DNA from: Candidatus Rifleibacteriota bacterium
Lineage (GTDB): Bacteria; Riflebacteria; Ozemobacteria; Ozemobacterales; Ozemobacteraceae
Reading direction: 5' to 3'
Assembly: GCA_017526725.1 (NCBI GenBank)
Contig: JAFXRA010000019.1
Location: 1-6,676 of the forward strand
DNA: 6,676 nucleotides
The notes beneath the pieces were generated by a model. It saw only the letters and a program-made list of their open reading frames with translations. It was not told where the DNA came from and did not search any database. The translations under genes and the position numbers were made by a program. This document shows positions 5,754 through 6,676 of the stretch, in pieces (position 1 is the stretch's first letter; the number at the start of each line of letters is the position of its first letter).

Positions 5754-6676
5754 ATGAAAGATGATGTTTTATTATCAGTAAGAAATCTTAAAACATACTT
5801 TAAGACAGAAGCTGGAATAGCAAAATCAGTTGATGGTGTTGATTTCGATATATTACCAGGGGAAGTATTGGGAATCGTAGGCGAATCAGGTTCGAGTAAA
5901 TCTGTAACCTCGTTGTCTATAATGCAGCTTATACCAAATCCTCCTGGCGAAATTGTTGATGGCGACATTATATTTGAAGGACAAAATCTTTTAGATAGCT
6001 ATAGAAGAAAAGATTACAATGCAATCAGGAAAATACGTGGAAATAAGATTTCTATGATTTTCCAGGAACCGATGACTAGTTTGAATCCTGTATTTACTAT
6101 TGGTGATCAGGTTGCAGAGTCTTTGATGCTTCACCAGAACATGTCAAGAAAGAGCGCTTTGATAGCCGCTGCTGATATGCTTGATTTGGTAGGTATACCT
6201 TCTCCTTTCGAACGATTAAAAGATTATCCCCATCAATTCTCTGGTGGTATGCGACAGCGTGTTATGATTGCTATGGCATTGGCTTGTAATCCGTCTCTAC
6301 TTATAGCTGACGAACCAACAACCGCTCTTGATGTTACTATTCAGGCTCAGATTCTAGAATTGATGCTTGATGTAAAAGCAAAAACAGCTAATGCTGCCAT
6401 TATGCTTATTACCCACGATATGGCTGTTATTGCAGAAACCTGTCAGCGTGTTGTTGTTATGTATTGCGGTAAGGTTCAGGAAATAGCAGATATTAAGACT
6501 ATTTTTAATTCTCCTCAGCATCCTTATACACAAGGTTTGCTTGCTTCTCTTCCAAAGCCTGGTCAGAAAGTCAGAAGATTAAATACTATAGAAGGTATGG
6601 TTCCTTCACTTTTTGCTTTGCCAAAAGGTTGCAGTTTCTGCACCAGATGTAAACAAAAGACTAAGGAATGTGACGA
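5754..6676 (+). CDS. Peptide ABC transporter ATPase, DppD/OppD-type (C terminus beyond window)
   Basis: Cytoplasmic ATPase that powers the YejB/YejE channel; 307 residues are visible and the frame runs off the window. The nucleotide-binding domain is otherwise complete: Q-loop Q104 in [11 protein letters not shown] (102-112), signature FSGGMRQRV (162-170), Walker B LLIADEP (182-188) with E187 as catalytic base, D-loop ALD (191-193) and H-loop H221. The Walker A is GESGSSKS (43-50): the nearly invariant Gly before Lys49 is Ser48 (AGT, 5895-5897). After HPYTQGLL (256-263) comes the C-terminal Cys-rich segment of DppD/OppD proteins, with Cys293, 296, 299 and 306. E. coli YejF, a fusion of two ATPase halves, lacks such a segment in its first half, so this gene resembles a single DppD/OppD subunit. 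A fused second half cannot be excluded. A partner ATPase is expected downstream. It starts 12 nt after yejE in the same operon. Confidence 0.9.
   Translation, partial: MKDDVLLSVRNLKTYFKTEAGIAKSVDGVDFDILPGEVLGIVGESGSSKSVTSLSIMQLIPNPPGEIVDGDIIFEGQNLLDSYRRKDYNAIRKIRGNKISMIFQEPMTSLNPVFTIGDQVAESLMLHQNMSRKSALIAAADMLDLVGIPSPFERLKDYPHQFSGGMRQRVMIAMALACNPSLLIADEPTTALDVTIQAQILELMLDVKAKTANAAIMLITHDMAVIAETCQRVVVMYCGKVQEIADIKTIFNSPQHPYTQGLLASLPKPGQKVRRLNTIEGMVPSLFALPKGCSFCTRCKQKTKECD

Noticed and set aside
5600..5968. Antisense open frame of 122 codons across the yejE end and ATPase start
   Set aside because: Overlaps conserved coding sequence of two genes on the other strand, including the Walker A region; the translation looks like a shadow.
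1..6676. CRISPR arrays, tRNA or rRNA genes, insertion sequences, toxin-antitoxin or defence genes
   Set aside because: No regularly spaced repeats, no transposase-like frame, no RNA gene pattern and no defence domains were seen; the + strand is almost fully occupied by the transporter operon.

Overview
The window holds the 5' part of a peptide-import operon of the YejABEF / Dpp-Opp class on the + strand. A divergently transcribed, partly captured gene for a probable outer-membrane beta-barrel protein lies on the - strand at the left edge. The DNA is AT-rich. The organism is a diderm (Gram-negative) bacterium: two Sec signal peptides end in AxA cleavage sites, the solute-binding protein has no lipobox cysteine, and the left-hand gene looks like an outer-membrane protein. 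The phylum cannot be fixed from this sequence alone. The permeases resemble the proteobacterial YejB/YejE type but carry large extra segments, which suggests a non-proteobacterial lineage; an AT-rich gut diderm such as Elusimicrobiota is only a guess.

Layout: 1-674 (-) is the N-terminal 224 residues of the putative beta-barrel protein. 675-907 is an AT-rich divergent control region with a possible + strand promoter and several short inverted repeats built on ACAAAG/CTTTGT and GTTTG/CAAAC words. 908-2995 (+) is a YejA-type family 5 solute-binding protein with a TTG start. 2995-4230 (+) is a YejB-type permease. 4227-5741 (+) is a YejE-type permease. 5754-6676 (+) is a DppD/OppD-type ABC ATPase cut off by the window end. 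The first three + genes overlap by 1 nt (TAATG) and 4 nt (ATGA), and the fourth follows after 12 nt, so this is one translationally coupled operon. A second ATPase (YejF C-terminal half or DppF/OppF-like) is expected just past the right edge.

How they work together: the binding protein captures an oligopeptide (in other bacteria Yej substrates include microcin C and other peptides) in the periplasm. The YejB/YejE heterodimer forms the channel and the ATPase powers import. The divergent outer-membrane protein may help the ligand cross the outer membrane, but that rests on position alone.

I see no wholly new system. The unusual points are the added parts on a known transporter: a perfect-heptad coiled coil plus glycine linker at the N terminus of the binding protein, a roughly 60-residue extra periplasmic loop in YejB, two extra membrane helices and an enlarged cysteine-containing periplasmic domain in YejE, and a Gly-to-Ser change inside the Walker A motif of the ATPase.
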